The translations under genes and the position numbers were made by a program. DNA of 37,002 nucleotides from Burkholderiales bacterium. Lineage in GTDB: Bacteria > Pseudomonadota > Gammaproteobacteria > Burkholderiales > Burkholderiaceae_C. The stretch covers positions 1 through 37,002 of the forward strand of contig CANGHK010000052.1 of NCBI GenBank assembly GCA_947453625.1, in the 5' to 3' direction. The notes below the pieces were generated by a model. It was not told where the DNA came from and made no database searches. It saw only the letters and a program-made list of their open reading frames with translations. The stretch's first letter is position 1; every line of letters begins with the position of its first letter. Positions 33,266-37,002 of this stretch are shown one piece after another.

Positions 33266-34543
33266 TCAGCGCACGCTGAACGGCGCCTGGTAAGGCCGTC
33301 CGAAGGCCACCCCCGCGACGATGGTGCCCGCGGGTTTCAGGTGGACCCGGCCGGTGCGCTTGTTGTCGCGGGTGTCGACGAATTCGACCGCGCCTTCGAC
33401 CAGTTCCAGCAGCGACAGGTCGGCCGGTGCGCCCACCTGCAGCGTGCCATGCTTGGGCAGCCGGCCTATCACCCGGGCCGGGGCGCTGGTGGTCATCGCC
33501 ACCACCTCGGCCAGCGAGAAGCCCAGGCCGATCATCTTGCTCATCACCCAGGGCAGGTAGGGCATGCCCGGCGTGTTGCCCGAGAACACATGGACGTCGG
33601 ACGAAATCGTGTCGGGCAGGCAGCCCTGGGCGATCGCCGCCTCGGCGATGGTGTAGTCGAAACTGCCGCCACCGTGTCCGATGTCGAAGATCACGCCGCG
33701 CTTCTTGGCCGCCAGCGCGGCGGGCAGCAGCTTGCCGTCCTGCACGATGTTGGTGCCGTCGCCGGCCAGGTTGGGCGCGCCGGAAAAGCAATGCGTCAGC
33801 ACGTCGCCCGGGCGGAACAGGTCCAGGATCTGCGACATCAGCGCCCGGTCGGACACGCCGCCGATATGGCACATCACGCGCGCCGGCACGCCCGACAGCT
33901 CGCAGGCCTTGATCGCGCGTTTCAGCGGCTCCAGGCCATGGCGGGCGATCACGTTCTCGCTCATGCGCACCTTCACGCCCAGCACCATGTCGGCGTTCTC
34001 GGCCACCACGCGGGCGGCGGTTTCGGCTTGGGCGTAGTCGATGTTGTAGAGCTCGGGCACCGGAAACCCGGCCAGGCCGGCCAGCGCCACATGGACGAAG
34101 GCGTATTGCCGGGTGCGCGACGCGGGGGCGATGAAACGGCGCCAGCCGGCAAAGTTGTTGGCCCCGGCGTCACCGGCCGAGACCACCGTGGTGCTGCACT
34201 GGTAGGCCACCAGTTCGTCGGCCGGGATGCCTATCGCCGATCCGAAGGGGTAGGTGTGGCAATGCAGGTCGATCAGCCCCGGCGTGACCAGCTTGCCGCC
34301 GGCGTCCATCACCCGGTGGGCGCGGTCGGGCGCGATGCTGGGCTCTATCGCCTCGATCAGGCCGTAGCGCATGCCGATGTCGCGCTTGCCCGACAGGCCC
34401 TGGCTCGGGTCGAGCACGTTGGCGTTGCGCAGCAGCAGGTCGAATTTGTCGGTTGGACCCATCGCCGCCTGGGCAGCCCCGGGCAGCGCACTGGCGGCGG
34501 CGATGGCGATGCCCGCGCGAAGGAATTGACGACGTTCTGACAT
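33266..34543 (-). CDS. Tat-exported metal-dependent amidohydrolase
   Basis: A 425-residue amidohydrolase-fold enzyme. Metal ligands are His94 and His96 in DLHCHTYPFG, probable carbamylated Lys191 in GVKVRMSE, His226 in MCHIGG, His251 in LTHCFSG and Asp316 in SSDVHVF. The set resembles the amidohydrolase/deacetylase group of dihydroorotase-like enzymes. Residues 3-10 (ERRQFLRA) then a hydrophobic stretch ending AAQA form a twin-arginine signal, so the protein is probably exported folded with its metals. ATG 34541-34543 has AGGAG eight bases upstream; the longer frame from 34648 lies mostly in the gap. Confidence 0.87.
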   Translation of the reverse strand: MSERRQFLRAGIAIAAASALPGAAQAAMGPTDKFDLLLRNANVLDPSQGLSGKRDIGMRYGLIEAIEPSIAPDRAHRVMDAGGKLVTPGLIDLHCHTYPFGSAIGIPADELVAYQCSTTVVSAGDAGANNFAGWRRFIAPASRTRQYAFVHVALAGLAGFPVPELYNIDYAQAETAARVVAENADMVLGVKVRMSENVIARHGLEPLKRAIKACELSGVPARVMCHIGGVSDRALMSQILDLFRPGDVLTHCFSGAPNLAGDGTNIVQDGKLLPAALAAKKRGVIFDIGHGGGSFDYTIAEAAIAQGCLPDTISSDVHVFSGNTPGMPYLPWVMSKMIGLGFSLAEVVAMTTSAPARVIGRLPKHGTLQVGAPADLSLLELVEGAVEFVDTRDNKRTGRVHLKPAGTIVAGVAFGRPYQAPFSVR

Positions 34544-34623
34544 GGTTCGAGTCTCCTGGTGTTGTTGTGGGAATGGCGGGGCCCATCCTGGCCCTGCGCC
34601 GGGGCGGCTCACACCGCCGCAGT

Positions 34624-36777
<2,154 letters not shown>

Positions 36778-36880
36778 TCAGGGCTGCTCGCTGAGGCTCA
36801 TCGTTGCAAGCAGTTATGCCTTTTGCGGTGTTTTTGGCATCCGGTCATTGTCGTTCCTGACTAGGCACAAAGCTCAGCAA

Positions 36881-36937
36881 GGCTCACCTGGTGAGCCACT
36901 GGCTCCCTAAGCTGACTCTGTTCATTGACGGAGCCAG
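36881..36937 (+). promoter_or_regulatory. Inverted repeats in front of the transposase start
   Basis: GGCTCACC (36881-36888) and GGTGAGCC (36890-36897) form a palindrome around one base. CTGGCTCC (36899-36906) can pair with GGAGCCAG (36930-36937), burying the GGAG Shine-Dalgarno sequence at 36930-36933 that serves ATG 36941. This could limit transposase translation from transcripts entering from outside, as known for IS10, IS50 and IS200. No promoter was identified in 36703-36880. Confidence 0.55.
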
Positions 36938-36940
36938 GCC

Positions 36941-37002
36941 ATGCCAACCAACCAGATCCAGTTCCAACGCGGGATGCCGATGCATGAATTCTTCGGTCGC
37001 TA
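36941..37002 (+). mobile_element. 5' end of an IS1595-like transposase gene (cut by window edge)
   Basis: Twenty codons are visible, reading MPTNQIQFQRGM and PMHEFFGR, before the window ends. The IQFQxGM...EF pattern is the N-terminus of IS1595 (ISXO2-like) transposases, which continue with a YGTE.QC segment and a zinc ribbon. The Shine-Dalgarno sequence GGAG is seven bases upstream. The terminal inverted repeat could not be fixed; GGGTTCA at 36774-36780 is one candidate. The sequence from about 36770 looks less GC-rich than the chromosome, fitting an insertion. The element is intact or not depending on sequence beyond the window. Confidence 0.7.

Overview
This is a 37 kb stretch of a GC-rich bacterial chromosome. 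The genes point to a betaproteobacterium of the order Burkholderiales, probably near the Rubrivivax/Ideonella/Leptothrix/Roseateles group. The reasons are the very high G+C at third codon positions, the mix of CaiB-type CoA-transferases, PimC/PimD-type acyl-CoA dehydrogenases and crotonases, and short GC-rich palindromic intergenic repeats of a kind I associate with that order. The placement is inference from content, not from a marker gene. No rRNA, tRNA, CRISPR array, prophage or replication origin was seen.

Region 1 (about 1-10.6 kb) is mostly housekeeping. It holds an exported trypsin-like protease, a DUF2189 membrane protein, signal peptidase II (lspA), oligopeptidase A (prlC), a 2OG-Fe(II) dioxygenase, a small conserved hypothetical, a PLP-dependent hydroxyamino-acid ammonia-lyase, a serine-carboxypeptidase-like S10 peptidase, a phosphofructokinase of the mixed (Gly104/Lys124) type and a crotonase. 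The left edge carries a long nested hairpin whose mismatches are all G-T on the + strand.

Region 2 (about 10.7-17.8 kb) is transport: three overlapping minus-strand genes (MFS exporter and both halves of a heterodimeric ABC exporter with one degenerate ATP site), a divergent CPA2-type cation/proton antiporter, and a short-chain dehydrogenase.

Region 3 (about 18-36.7 kb) is dominated by acyl-CoA metabolism. The minus strand carries two CaiB/BaiF CoA-transferases, an ACMSD-like amidohydrolase, an isomerase-like crotonase, an APH-fold kinase and further on a fadH operon. The plus strand carries a serine hydrolase, a DUF2889 protein, a thiolase, a two-subunit acyl-CoA dehydrogenase and an SDR. 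The kinase diverges from the thiolase/dehydrogenase/SDR genes. This resembles bacterial 4-hydroxyacyl-CoA catabolism (Lva-type or ACAD10/11-type phosphorylation), so I read the region as a catabolic cluster that activates an acid as its CoA ester, phosphorylates or dehydrogenates it, hydrates or isomerises it, and cleaves it by thiolysis. The substrate cannot be read from sequence. A CDF metal exporter and a SUI1/YciH gene lie at the plus-strand end and look unrelated.

Non-coding features of note are a 72-bp tandem repeat just after a CoA-transferase gene, with compensatory changes that keep an RNA stem; a dispersed palindromic element present twice; a perfect 13-bp hairpin behind the thiolase; a 27-codon remnant of a flavoprotein gene; and, at the right edge, the first 20 codons of an IS1595-like transposase whose Shine-Dalgarno sequence sits inside an inverted repeat.
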